The notes: generated by a model not told the origin, from the letters alone. Shown: positions 21,720 through 32,436, counted from the stretch's first letter. The stretch: DNA of 64,000 nt from Eledone cirrhosa (GCA_964016885.1 OZ024759.1:4244046-4308045), one strand, 5' to 3'. A program made the numbers and translations.

Positions 21720-24700
21720 CATCATCATCATCATCATCATCATTTTACGTCCGCTTTTCCCTGCTTGCAAGGGTGGGACGGGTCTTATTCAGCACAGCAT
21801 CTCTCCACTCGTCACGGTCCCTCGTCATCTCCACCGTGAGCTTCAATGATCTGAGGTCTGTTCTCACCACCTCCGCCCATGTTTTTCGTGGTCTACCTCT
21901 ACTACGTCTTCCTTCAACTGGCATTTCCTGGCACTTCTTCACCCATCGGTCATCCTCCATGCGCATCACATGTCCATACCACCTCAGTCTCCTCTCCCGT
22001 ACACTACATTCTATCCTTCTCAGACACAGTTTCTCTCTCAACACATTTATGCTGGGTCGTTCACGCACATTTACACTGCACATCCAACGGAGCATGCTTG
22101 CCTCATTTCTCTCCAGCCGTCGCATATCTTCTGCGGTAGCTGCCCATGTCTCACTACCATGCAGCATCGCGCTCCTCACACAGGCATCATACAACCGGCC
22201 TTTCGTATGCAGGGAGAAACCCTTCTTCGTCAACAGAGGAAGCAGCTCCCTAAACTTCTTCCAACCCGTCCTTATTCTAGATACTATGGCCTCGGAACAC
22301 CCTCCTCCCATGCTAATCTGATCTCCTAGGTACCGGAAGCTATCCACCACTTCTATAGCGCCCTCTCGCATTTGAAAAATGTGTCTATCAGTGCGACTTC
22401 TACTGTCTAATTTCCCTGTACATCTACTGCATACATATTTCTCCCTACCTGTTAGTTTGCCTGCTATCCCGCTACATCTCTTGTGTACCCAGGACCTACA
22501 TTGTGTGCATTTTATAGAATTTATGCCAGTTCCTTTTCTGCATATCGAACATGGCCATTTCCCTGACGGAATCAGGGTTTTGTCCTCTTTTCTACTCATC
22601 AACACTTTTGTCTTAGCTAGATTTACTCTCAGTCCTCTTGCTTCCAACTGCTGTTTCCATAGCCGGAATTTATTCTCTAGCTCCTCTACTGATTCTGCCA
22701 TAAGAGCCAGATCGTCAGCATAGAGAAGTTCCCATGGACAGCCAGTCTTAAACTCCTCTGTTATGGCTTGGAGGACTATAATGAACAAGAGCGGGCTGAG
22801 GACCGAACCCTGATGTACTCCTACTTGTATCTGGAATTCCTCACTAAACTCCATTCCTACCCTGACTTTACTGAGAGTACCTCTGTACAAAGTTTGCACT
22901 GTCCTTACAAGCCATTCCTCAACACCCAGCTTCCTTAGGGACCACCAGATGACAGATCGGGGTACCCTATCAAAGGCCTTCTCTAGGTCAACAAAGGCCA
23001 AGTATAGTGGCTTATTCTTCTCTAAGAACCTCTCTTGCATTTGTCTCACCAAGAAGAGGGCATCTGTTGTACTCTTCCCAGGCACAAAACCAAACTGCAT
23101 CTCATCTAGTTTGACCCTTTCTCTAATTAGTTGTGCTAAAATCCTTTCTGCCACTTTCATAACCTGATCTATCAGTTTTATACCCCTATAATTGCTCCTC
23201 TCCAAAGCATCCCCTTTACCTTTGTAGCAATTTATGAGAATACTGCTGCACCAGTCTTTGGGTATGACACCACCATATATAGCCTGATTGATTATGCGTG
23301 CAACCAGTTTAGTGCCTACGTCCCCTGATGCCTTCAGCATCTCAGCAACTATTCCCGATGGTCCGGCCGCCTTACCATTTTTCATTTCCCTAATCGCCTC
23401 TTGGACCCTATATTCGTCAATCTCAATAGCTGGTCCCTCTGTCGGATCTACCAAGGGTAATTTCTCTCTCTCCCATTCGTTCTCCACATTCATCAGTCTC
23501 TCATAATGGCATTTCCAGGCCTCCTTTTTCTGGTCATTCGTGACACTAAGTACACCGGCATCATCCCGGACACATTTATCACCAACAACATCCTGATTTG
23601 CATTGACACACTGCCTTGCAATGTGGAACACCGCACGCCTCTGATCTTCCCGTCGCAGAACATTGGCAAACCTCCTACTCTCTGCCTCCCTGCGTGCTAA
23701 GTACACCTGACGTCTAGCTTCTCTCTTAGTGGCTGTATATTCTTCCCTACTCCCACCCTTATTCCAAGCCTTCCATGCTAGTCTTTTGTCTCTAATAGCC
23801 TTATCTACACTGCTGTTCCACCACCAGGTCACTCTCTGTCTGGTTGGGGCTCTGCTCCAGCCACAAGTTTCATCAGTAGCCTTCAGCAAGTTGTCACGTA
23901 AGAACTTCCAGTTATTATCTATGTCATACGTCTCTAAATCGTCTTCTTTTTCGTCATATACATCTTGAAGGGCTTTCCTAAATTTGAATTTTAGTGAAAG
24001 GTCTTTTAGCTTCCAGACCTTTCTTCTCCACACCTTCCTATATGGCTCATTCCATCTCTTGCTTACTGAGATATCACTAACAACTAACCTATGCTGTGGG
24101 GTACATTCTTCCCCAGGGTATGCCTTGGTATTAGACACTATCTGCCTGTCCCGCTGCCTAACTAGCAGGAAGTCAATCTGGCTTATGTGCTCACCAGATT
24201 TGTAGGTTATTAGGTGATTGGCAGGTTTCTGGAAGTTTGTGTTGCAAATAGTCAATGTACTTGCATCACAAAATTCAAGAAGTCTCACTCCTTCTTCATT
24301 TCTTGAACCGTAACCATGCCCACCATGTACCCCAGTGTAACCATTCTGGAGCTGTCCAACATGACCATTGAAGTCTCCTGCTAGCATAACGATGTCTCCG
24401 TCCTCTGTCATTGTGGTTGTTTGCAAAAGTTGCTCATAAAAGCAGTCTTTCTCATCTTTGCCTAGGCCTGCTTGGGGAGCATAGACCGAGATGATTGTCA
24501 GTAGTCTCCTACCTACAACTAATCTAAGCTTAATTATTCGATTACTAACTCGAACTACCTCTATTGTCTTATTGATCCATTTCTCAGCCAGGAAAATGCC
24601 TACTCCCCCTAACCCATCATCCTTACCTACCCAGAATAGCTTATAGCTAAGACGCTTGCCTACGACTAGTCTCGCAGAGGCACCTCTCCATCTCACCTCT

Positions 24701-25015
24701 TGCACGCAGCACACATCCACCTGCCTTCTCTCCAGCATCTCCGCTATTTCAGCAGATCTACCTCTGAGAGTGCCAACATTAAGTGTTGCAACTCTGAGAT
24801 GCGACGTCTTCATATTTTTTTCTATGCTGTTTTGTTGCTGTGCTGATAAGCTTTTTGGCATTGATACACTGGTTGGATGCCCTTCCTAACACCAGCGCCA
24901 CTTTACAGCATGGACTGGGTGCTTTTATTTGTGCCACCAGCACTAGAGAGGATGTCTTACTAGACTCAAGGGCCCTCTCTACCCCTCCATTTTACAGCAT
25001 GGTCATTTAAAAAAA
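21720..25015 (-). mobile_element. RTE-like LINE, apparently full length
   Basis: This is the best-preserved LINE of the window. The 3' end is a (GAT)n tail at 21716-21743. The ORF stop lies directly before that tail, and the upstream (5') part, about 24862-25010, is a leader of some 150 bp ending beside an A-rich run. The leader contains a block, at about 24870-24935, that resembles the 3' UTR module of related copies. I cannot identify target duplications because of the microsatellite flanks. Confidence 0.85.
21745..24861 (-). CDS. RTE-like LINE polyprotein: endonuclease, RT and PHD finger
   Basis: An uninterrupted 1038-codon ORF. An AP-like endonuclease occupies about residues 18-270 (LRVATLNVGTLRG, VCCVQEVRWRG, LAGDFNGHVGQ near 160, HRLVVSDIS near 262). 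A linker rich in basic residues follows to about 480. The reverse transcriptase spans about 490-760 (MKNGKAAGPSG, AFVDLEKAFDRVP, HQGSVLSPLLF, YADDLALM near 713). A PHD-type finger lies at about 772-812 (CSIC, CTQC, WVHKRC, CSRC; C4HC3 pattern). The C-terminal region has ERRLRWYGHVMRM and GRPRKTWAEV, as in RTE proteins. The start is the first ATG of the frame. The family copies itself through an RNA intermediate by nicking target DNA and reverse transcribing in place. Intactness suggests recent activity; expression is unknown. Confidence 0.93.
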   Translation of the reverse strand: MPKSLSAQQQNSIEKNMKTSHLRVATLNVGTLRGRSAEIAEMLERRQVDVCCVQEVRWRGASARLVVGKRLSYKLFWVGKDDGLGGVGIFLAEKWINKTIEVVRVSNRIIKLRLVVGRRLLTIISVYAPQAGLGKDEKDCFYEQLLQTTTMTEDGDIVMLAGDFNGHVGQLQNGYTGVHGGHGYGSRNEEGVRLLEFCDASTLTICNTNFQKPANHLITYKSGEHISQIDFLLVRQRDRQIVSNTKAYPGEECTPQHRLVVSDISVSKRWNEPYRKVWRRKVWKLKDLSLKFKFRKALQDVYDEKEDDLETYDIDNNWKFLRDNLLKATDETCGWSRAPTRQRVTWWWNSSVDKAIRDKRLAWKAWNKGGSREEYTATKREARRQVYLARREAESRRFANVLRREDQRRAVFHIARQCVNANQDVVGDKCVRDDAGVLSVTNDQKKEAWKCHYERLMNVENEWEREKLPLVDPTEGPAIEIDEYRVQEAIREMKNGKAAGPSGIVAEMLKASGDVGTKLVARIINQAIYGGVIPKDWCSSILINCYKGKGDALERSNYRGIKLIDQVMKVAERILAQLIRERVKLDEMQFGFVPGKSTTDALFLVRQMQERFLEKNKPLYLAFVDLEKAFDRVPRSVIWWSLRKLGVEEWLVRTVQTLYRGTLSKVRVGMEFSEEFQIQVGVHQGSVLSPLLFIIVLQAITEEFKTGCPWELLYADDLALMAESVEELENKFRLWKQQLEARGLRVNLAKTKVLMSRKEDKTLIPSGKWPCSICRKGTGINSIKCTQCRSWVHKRCSGIAGKLTGREKYVCSRCTGKLDSRSRTDRHIFQMREGAIEVVDSFRYLGDQISMGGGCSEAIVSRIRTGWKKFRELLPLLTKKGFSLHTKGRLYDACVRSAMLHGSETWAATAEDMRRLERNEASMLRWMCSVNVRERPSINVLREKLCLRRIECSVRERRLRWYGHVMRMEDDRWVKKCQEMPVEGRRSRGRPRKTWAEVVRTDLRSLKLTVEMTRDRDEWRDAVLNKTRPTLASREKRT

Positions 25016-25260
25016 AAAAAAAAAAAAAAACAAACTTATTGACACGACTCACACACTAATACTCATGCATACAAACCACAACCACACATACCAACACTCA
25101 TTCATGCATACAATCACACACACAACTCACAAACACATATATATATATACATATATTACCGACAGTTCTGATACAAAATCAAAATCAAAGTCAAAATCGT
25201 CAAAATCACTATCATGTCAACTGTTGACCTTTCCCAGTCCAGTTCGGCTTGTATATAATA
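25016..25260. repeat. A-run and CA-rich low-complexity sequence
   Basis: Poly-A at about 25010-25030, ACACAC-rich DNA to about 25155, and an AAATCAAAATCAAAGTC-like run at 25170-25205. Nothing coding. Confidence 0.8.
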
Positions 25261-25745
25261 ACAATAACAATAATAATTGTTTGTTTACGCTGGTAATGGC
25301 GGTGGTGGATGGTGTCAGTGTGGTGGTGGATGGTATCAGCGTGGTGGTGGTGGATGGTCAGTGATGGTGGTGACAGTTGTTGGTGCTGTAGTTGTTACTG
25401 TTGTTGTTGTCCTTCATTTCACTGCTGCTGTTGCTGCAGACAATGGTGTTGATGCTGTTATTGCTGTCGCATATATACAAATACATACACACACATTCAA
25501 CACAGACGATGGTGTTGTTGCTGTTGTTGTTGTTGTTGGTGTTGCTGCTGTTGTTGTTGTAGTTGTTGCTGTGTTGAAATCTGGTCGCATCCACAGAGAT
25601 ATACACATATACACACACATACACATATGTATATACACATACATACATCAAAAGATAGTCAGCAGTATGTCAACAGGGGACAGGACAGCGACCTTAGAGT
25701 AATGTGGTGATGGTGGGGAGCGAGTGTAGGCGTTATTGTTATTGT
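25261..25745. repeat. TGG/TTG-rich simple repeats
   Basis: GGTGGTGGATGG-type and TTGTTGCTG-type tracts with CA-rich patches. Open frames on both strands are runs of Gly/Val or Asn/Thr and are products of the repeats. Confidence 0.85.
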
Positions 25746-25896
25746 GGTGACGGGGGGGTCAGTGAGATGTTACAAGTTCATAGATCACTTCTCTCTTTTC
25801 CTCTCTCTTCAAAATTTTGAATTTATGGCCTTTTGCAATGGCGGCCAAGTATATATAATATATATGAAGCAAAGAAAAGAAAATTTTCACTGATAT

Positions 25897-26205
25897 GAAA
25901 GATTTCCTGGTAGAAGTTCAGGTGTATTCAGTGATTGGTATCCAGTTTCGGGGTATCCAATTAGAAAATCCAACGAATCTTTAAGAGGGGTCCACGCAAC
26001 CATTGATATATATATCTATATATGTAAAATGCAAGCAGAAATGACAACGAAAGATTTCCTGGTAGAAGTTCAGGTGTATTCAGTGTTGGTATCCAGTGTT
26101 GGGGTATCCAATTAGAAAATCCAACGAATTTTGAGAGGGGTCCACGCAAGCATATATATAGATATATATATGTATATATGCAAAATGCAAGCAGAAATAA
26201 CAACA
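25897..26205. repeat. 152-bp tandem duplication
   Basis: GAAAGATTTCCTGGTAGAAG starts at 25897 and again at 26049. Both copies continue through TGGTATCCAGT, GGGGTATCCAATTAGAAAAT and GTCCACGCAA to ATGCAAGCAGAAAT. They differ by a few bases and in the length of the TA tract. No gene is recognised. Confidence 0.9.
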
Positions 26206-26474
26206 CATATACTAATGAACATACATTAAACACAGAGGGACTGTAAATGATGATAGCAATATCTAGATATAAATATATAAATGTACATATCTCTATTGGT
26301 CTCATAAATTTTAAATTTTCTCTTTCCTCTTGTGTGTGTGTAGCAACACGTGGTTGTGTGTTGCTGCTGACTCTAGCAGAGCCCAAGAAAACACGTCTTG
26401 CCCTAACAGCTGCTGCTCCCTATATATATATATATATATTTTTTCTTTTAACATATATGTGTATATAAAATATA
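26206..26474. other. No gene recognised
   Basis: Mixed AT-rich DNA with a TG run at 26331-26341 and a TA run at 26420-26440. No terminal repeats. Confidence 0.35.
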
Positions 26475-26476
26475 TA

Positions 26477-26551
26477 CAGGGTCTCCCCAAAAATGTATAC
26501 ACACTTCAACTACAGTCTATGTAAGTGTGTATACATTTTGGGGGGACACTG
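26477..26551. mobile_element. Minimal mariner-type element, about 75 bp
   Basis: Left end CAGGGTCTCCCCAAAAATGT and right end ACATTTTGGGGGGACACTG are inverted repeats of about 30 bp with TA on each side (26475-26476 and 26552-26553). Only about 15 bp (CAACTACAGTCTATG) separate the arms. CAGGG-TCCC ends and the TA target are typical of Tc1/mariner elements. It has no coding capacity. Confidence 0.8.
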
Positions 26552-26553
26552 TA

Positions 26554-26999
26554 ATATACATATCATTAAACGTATCTCCTACATGTGTATAAATAAATAT
26601 ACATGTATTTTATTAACAATTTTCTGTAGAATCTGTTAAACATGGAAGAAAATGTGGAGACTAAATAAAATTAACGTGTTGGTCACATTAACTTAATAAT
26701 ATAACTATATATTAATGAAATATGTCGAAATAAAAGTTGTAATTGTGACAAAAATATTGATTCGGTAGTTTATTATGACCAAGACTACTCATTATCCCAC
26801 TACATCTTTTGTATACTATATATATACTGTTTATATATATATACACACACACATATAATTGCGTATTCACACATTATCTTAGTAATGAAATAATAATTTT
26901 AGTAAATTGTTCAAAAGGCAATTCCTTCCTCAATCATTACATAGATGTGTGTATGTAATAATTATTTTGTATTGTGTGTCTATTTAGGAATATGTATGT
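26554..26999. other. No gene recognised
   Basis: AT-rich DNA with TA and CA runs near 26810-26860. I see nothing coding. Confidence 0.35.
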
Positions 27000-28075
27000 G
27001 TAGATGTGTGTGTGTGTAACACAGTAGATGTGTGTGTATGTAACACAATAGATGTGTGTGTATGTAACCCAGTAGATGTGTGTGTATGTAACTCAGCAGA
27101 TGTGTGTGTGTAACACAGTAGATGTGTGTGTATGTAACTCAGCAGATGTGTGTGTATGTAACACAGTAGATGTGTGTGTGTAACACAGTATATGTATTTG
27201 TATGTAACACACTAGATGTGTGTGTATATATAACACAGTAGATGTGTATGTAACACAGTAGATGTGTATATATAACACAGTAGATGTGTGTATATGTAAC
27301 ACAGTAGATGTGTATATATAACACAGTAGATGTGTATGTAACACAGATGTGTATATATAACACAGTAGATGTGTGTGTATGTAACACAGATATGTGTGTA
27401 TGTAACACAGTAGATGTGTATGTAACACAGTAGATGTGTATATATAACATAGTAGATGTGTGTGTATGTAACACAGATGTGTGTATGTAACTCAGCAGAT
27501 GTGTGTGTGTAACACAGTAGATGTGTGTGTATGTAACTCAGCAGATGTGTGTATGTAACACAGTAGATCAGTAGATGTGTGTGTGTGTGTAACACAGTAT
27601 ATGTATGTGTATGTAACACACTAGATGTGTGTGTATATATAACACAGTAGATGTGTATGTAACACAGTAGATGTGTGTGTATGTAACACAGTAGATGTGT
27701 ATATATAACACAGTAGATGTGTATGTAACACAGTAGATGTGTATATATAACACAGTAGATGTGTGTGTATGTAAACAGATGTGTGTGTATGTAACACAGT
27801 ACATGTGTGTGTGTAACCCAGTAGATGTGTGTATGTAACACAGTAGATGTGTGTGTATGTAACACAGTAGATCTGTGTGCATGTAACACAGTAGATGTGT
27901 GTGTATGTAACACAGTAGATGTGTGTATGTAACAGTATATGTATGTGTATGTAACACACTAGATGTGTGTGTATATGTAACACAGTAGATGTGTATGTAA
28001 CACAGTAGATCTGTGTGGATGTAACACAGTACATGTGTGTATGTAACACAGTAGATGTGTGTGTATGTAACTAAA
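27000..28075. repeat. Minisatellite of about 20-26 bp, about 45 copies
   Basis: Variants of GTAACACAGTAGATGTGTGTGTAT with variable TG/TA lengths fill about 1.07 kb. Minus-strand frames are open over hundreds of codons (CYIHTHLL-type peptides) purely because the unit lacks stops. Confidence 0.95.
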
Positions 28076-28631
28076 GTGTAACGTACATTACGAATGGACA
28101 ACTAAAAGATTTTAACTTGTTTTTTAACAATTCATGGTAGAAAAAAATTTAAATTGTCTCAATTCAGACCATAAAGGGCCGCAACACATGGTGTTTGACA
28201 CACTTACCGGCTACATAGCCTCGGGGTCTATTTTACTGAGACCGGCTACATAGCCTCGGGGTCTATTTTACTGAGACCGGCTACATATCTTCTTCCTAAA
28301 ATCTTCCAACATAATTTTATACAAGAACCACATGTGAAGTTACTAATAAAATAATTAATAATTAAACACTTCAGTAAATCCTTCAAATGATATCTCAGTA
28401 ATGAAATAATTAATAATTGTTATAAATACCTCAAAATTCCTCATTAATTAAACCCAAGACAGGTAAAAACTCCAGAGTCTTTCAATCGGACATGAAACAA
28501 ATTAATTTCTAATGGAAGAAGTAAAGATTTTAAAGTCAGCCAAGGGAGATCACTCTCAGCGACTTATCGTAATTCTCGTTCCTGAATTAATCCGGATTAA
28601 AATATTCCGGTGTATTTTGTGTGGAGGAAAC
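28076..28631. other. Non-coding DNA with a 35-bp tandem repeat
   Basis: ACCGGCTACATAGCCTCGGG starts at 28206 and 28241, with a partial third copy at 28276: a 35-bp unit, 2.3 copies. The remainder is AT-rich and without a recognised gene. Confidence 0.7.
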
Positions 28632-28800
28632 CGGATTTAGGCGGTGATAGCACGCAGTACATGAACGTATGGTTCGTGAGTTCGAATCCCAGACCGGGTG
28701 GTCTGTACGTCGGGGCCTTGAACAAGACACTTTATTTCTCTTTGTTTTATTTTACCCAGCTGGCAAAGATAATAAGTTGTAATAATTATAGTGGAAACGT
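28632..28800 (+). mobile_element. tRNA-derived SINE, conserved-core-like
   Basis: GGTTCGTGAGTTCGAATCCC (28672-28691) is a good B-box region, followed by GCCTTGAACAAGACACTTTATTTC and TTTTACCCAGCTGGCAAAGATAA. The body matches that of the SINE at 9250-9440. The 3' end is lost. Confidence 0.7.
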
Positions 28801-28974
28801 TGTTACATAGAATTGTCACACTGAATCTCCCTGAGAAGAATGTCAACGGTATACGTGTCAATGAAATACTCAGACACATTATAATATAAGACGGGTTCTA
28901 CATGTATTTCAAAGGGAAGCCATGCCATACGTCTTACTGAATCTCCCTGAGAACTACGTATATACTAGTGACTA

Positions 28975-30660
28975 TCAGACATAGTGTATCTAGGATCACA
29001 TTATCTAATGTACAGTACAGTAGTTAGTATTAGTGGCTATAAGACATAGTTTATCTAGGACTACATTATCTAATGTACAGTACAGTAGTTAGTATTAGTG
29101 GCTATAAGACATAGTATATCTAGGACTACATTATCTAATGTACAGTATAGTGGCTATCAGACATAGTGTATCTAGGACTCCATTATCTAATGTACAGAAT
29201 AGTGGCTATCAGACATAGTGTACCTAGGACTACATTATCTAATGTACAGTATAGTGGCTATCAGACATAGTGTACCTAAGACTACATTGTCTAATGTACA
29301 GTATAGTGTCTATCAGACATAGTGTATCTAGGACTACATTGTCTAATGTACAGTATAGTGGCTATCAGTCATAGTGTACCTAGGACTACATTATCTAATG
29401 TACAGTATAGTGGCTATCAGACATAGTGTATCTAGGACTACATTATCTAATGTGCAGTATAGTGGCTGTAAGACATAGTATATCTAGGACTACATTATCT
29501 AATATACAGTATAGTGGCTATCAGACATAGTGTATCTAGGACTACATTATCTAATGTACAGTATAGTGGCTGTAAGACATAGTGTATCTAGGACTACATT
29601 ATCTAATGTACAGTATAGTGGCTATCAGACATAGTGTATCTAGGACTACATTATCTAATGTACAGTATAGTGGCTATCAGACATAGTGTATCTAGCACTA
29701 CATTATCTAATGTACAGTATAGTGTCTATCAGACATAGTGTACCTAGGACTACATTATCTAATGTACAGTATAGTGGCTATCAGACATAGTGTATCTAGG
29801 ACTACATTATCTAATGTACAGTATAGTGGCTGTAAGACATAGTATATCTAGGACTACATTATCTAATGTACAGTATAGTGGCTATCAGACATAGTGTATC
29901 TAGCACTACATTATCTAATGTACAGTATAGTGTCTATCAGACATAGTGTATCTAGGACTACATTGTCTAATGTACAGTATAGTGGCTATCAGTCATAGTG
30001 TACCTAGGACTACATTATCTAATGTACAGTATAGTGGCTATCAGACATAGTGTATCTAGGACTACATTATCTAATGTACAGTATAGTGGCTGTAAGACAT
30101 AGTATATCTAGGACTACATTATCTAATATACAGTATAGTGGCTATCAGACATAGTGTATCTAGGACTACATTATCTAATGTACAGTATAGTGGCTGTAAG
30201 ACATAGTGTATCTAGGACTACATTATCTAATGTACAGTATAGTGGCTATCAGACATAGTGTATCTAGGACTACATTATCTAATGTACAGTATAGTGGCTA
30301 TCAGACATAGTGTATCTAGCACTACATTATCTAATGTACAGTATAGTGTCTATCAGACATAGTGTACCTAGGACTACATTATCTAATGTACAGTATAGTG
30401 GCTATCAGACATAGTGTATCTAGGACTACATTATCTAATGTACAGTATAGTGGCTGTAAGACATAGTATATCTAGGACTACATTATCTAATGTACAGTAT
30501 AGTGTCTATCAGACATAGTGTATCTAGGACTACATTATCTAACGTACAGTATAGTGTCTATCAGACATAGTGTACCTAGGACTACATTGTCTAATGTACA
30601 GTATAGTGTCTATCAGACATAGTGTACCTAGGACTACATTGTCTAATGTACAGTATAGCA
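28975..30660. repeat. 52-bp satellite, about 32 copies, with a 12-mer period
   Basis: The unit is TACAGTATAGTGGCTATCAG, ACATAGTGTATCTAGGACTA, CATTATCTAATG. Diagnostic variants repeat at exactly 624 bp (12 units): GTCTAATGTACAG at 29341 and 29965, AGTGGCTGTA at 29461 and 30085, TCTAGCACTA at 29691 and 30315. Units at both outer edges carry an extra 12-13 bp (AGTAGTTAGTATT or AGCAGTTAGTATT). Confidence 0.95.
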
Positions 30661-30698
30661 GTTAGTATTTGTGGCTATCATTATTATAGACTTCAAGT

Positions 30699-30863
30699 CG
30701 GTAGAGGGTCAGACGCCATGCTTTCCAGCATAGTTACGTCCCTTTACGATCTGAGTTCAAATCCCGCCGAGGTTGACTTTGCCTTTCATCCTTACGGGGT
30801 CGATAAAATAAAGTACCAGTAATGCACTGGGTAATTGCTGGCCTTGTGCCTAAAGTAGAAATA
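30699..30863 (+). mobile_element. tRNA-derived SINE with 19-bp target duplication
   Basis: The element begins after ATTATTATAGACTTCAAGT (30680-30698), and that 19-bp word returns perfectly at 30864-30882. Inside are a tRNA-like part with the B-box-like GATCTGAGTTCAAATCCCGC (30750-30769) and a body ending GGCCTTGTGCCTAAAGTAGAAAT. It was inserted at the right edge of the 52-bp satellite. This is the reference copy for the SINEs at 1861, 31355, 50708, 55676, 57649, 61316, 62826 and 63040; Pol III and LINE-borrowed reverse transcription are family knowledge. Confidence 0.9.
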
Positions 30864-30882
30864 ATTATTATAGACTTCAAGT

Positions 30883-31354
30883 AAATCTTTGTCAACTTAC
30901 CTCCTTCACATATAATCAATGTGTTGTGTTGTTAGTTGTTACTAAACAACCAAAGAAATAATCTCTTTGTTATCAAATTAAAAGTTTCAAAGATGTTATC
31001 AGCTTTATTTCACGACATTAACGTTGGTGTATCTTCTTCATCTTTAGTCATGAATTGATATCTTGTCAGAATGAAGTAGTGAGGATGACTTTATGTCTTT
31101 AGCTACAGATTTGATAGGAAATATATATATATTAGGTTGATATGTGGTCTAAAATATATATATTGTCTATAAATGACTGATAGCAGATGTTCTGGTGAAA
31201 TAGTAGTTTTACTACTACAGATTGTAATGGAACTCTTAGTAGACACAATTGTAAAGTAAGAATAGATATGACAGTGTAAGACTGATGTCGGGGAAATAAA
31301 CTTGTGTATATATATATAATTGTTACACAAGATATAATTAGATTAATTAAAGTT
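30883..31354. other. No gene recognised
   Basis: AT-rich DNA with short TA runs at 31121-31131 and 31305-31319. No ORF of note. Confidence 0.35.
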
Positions 31355-31545
31355 ATAATTGTTTCTACTTTAGGCACAAGGCCAGCAATTAACCAGTGCA
31401 TTACTGGTACTTTATTTTATCGACCCCGTAAGGATGAAAGGCAAAGTCAACCTCGGCAGGATTTGAACTCAGATCGTAAAGGGACGTAACTATGCTGGAA
31501 AGCATGGCGTCCGACCCTCTACGAATACTGCCAATTCACCGCAAT
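31355..31545 (-). mobile_element. tRNA-derived SINE
   Basis: Reverse orientation copy of the SINE at 30699: GGCACAAGGCCAGCAATTAA near 31374, TTTATCGACCCCGTAAGGAT near 31415 and the B-box complement GGATTTGAACTCAGATCGT near 31459. The tRNA-like 5' end lies near 31540. No clear target duplication. Confidence 0.85.
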
Positions 31546-31784
31546 GAAGGCAGCAGGTACTCGGTGTCGTTGTGCATGTTTCAACTCTCTTCCCGGTGTC
31601 ATACGTTAAAAGTCCCTGATATAATTTAATACCTTCAGACACAGTTCCAATCGTTTTTAGTTTATTGTAAATCAGAAAGTATCACTCAATAAAATATCAA
31701 TTATATATCAATAAGAAAACCTCTAGGTAGTCTCACTGACTGCTAGAAATAGCAGCGATATTACCCATTACAACTGCTCTCTCT
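31546..31784. other. No gene recognised
   Basis: Mixed sequence without recognised signals. Confidence 0.3.
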
Positions 31785-32175
31785 CTCTCTATATATATAT
31801 ATACACACATATATGTACGTATGTATGTATATGTGTATATATGTGTATGAATGAGTGTGTATGTGTGTATATGTGTACATAGGGTTTTGGTATATGTACG
31901 TTTGGTGAACATATGTGTATTTACCTGTATCTATGTGTGAGTGTGCGTTCTATACGCATTTATGCGTGTTTATTTATATATGTATTTATAATTATATGTA
32001 TATATACACACACAAACATATATTTATATGTGTATTTGGTGCATACAATCGTATGTGTGCGGGTATATGTGTTGCGCCGGTTTACGTCCGTGCGCGCCTG
32101 TTTATGTGTACGTATATGTATATGCATGCCGTGAGTTTTCGCATATGCTCGTGTATAAATGTGTGTATGTATATA
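31785..32175. repeat. TG/TA low-complexity region
   Basis: CT run at 31773-31790, then TGTATATATGTG-like DNA. Cysteine- and tyrosine-rich open frames are artefacts of this composition. Confidence 0.75.
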
Positions 32176-32436
32176 TTTAATTATTATTACTTTTATGATT
32201 TTAATAACATCTGTCATTTTCGTTCAACTAATTTATTTACATTATTCTGGACTCCGAAGCCGAGCATCATTCAGTTTCCTTAATAGAATATTAGTCTACG
32301 ACTCCATTTACACCATAAACGTGGTTTTGTCTTTACGTGTAATTGTTGTCACCGCTCCACATAACGACGTATTATCTTCTTTTTCCCGTTCATTGCCAGG
32401 GAACGTCTTCACGAATCAAAGCATAAATTATTTTCA

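Noticed and set aside
21773..24889. Plus-strand frames opposite the intact LINE ORF
   Set aside because: They are antisense shadows; codon pattern and protein motifs lie on the minus strand.
25277..25702. Valine/glycine-rich frame that could suggest a structural protein
   Set aside because: It is TGG/TTG simple repeat; the opposite strand is equally open.
27093..28101. Overlapping minus-strand frames of 100-230 codons rich in His, Thr and Leu
   Set aside because: They are produced by a 20-26 bp tandem unit without stops and look alike in all three frames.
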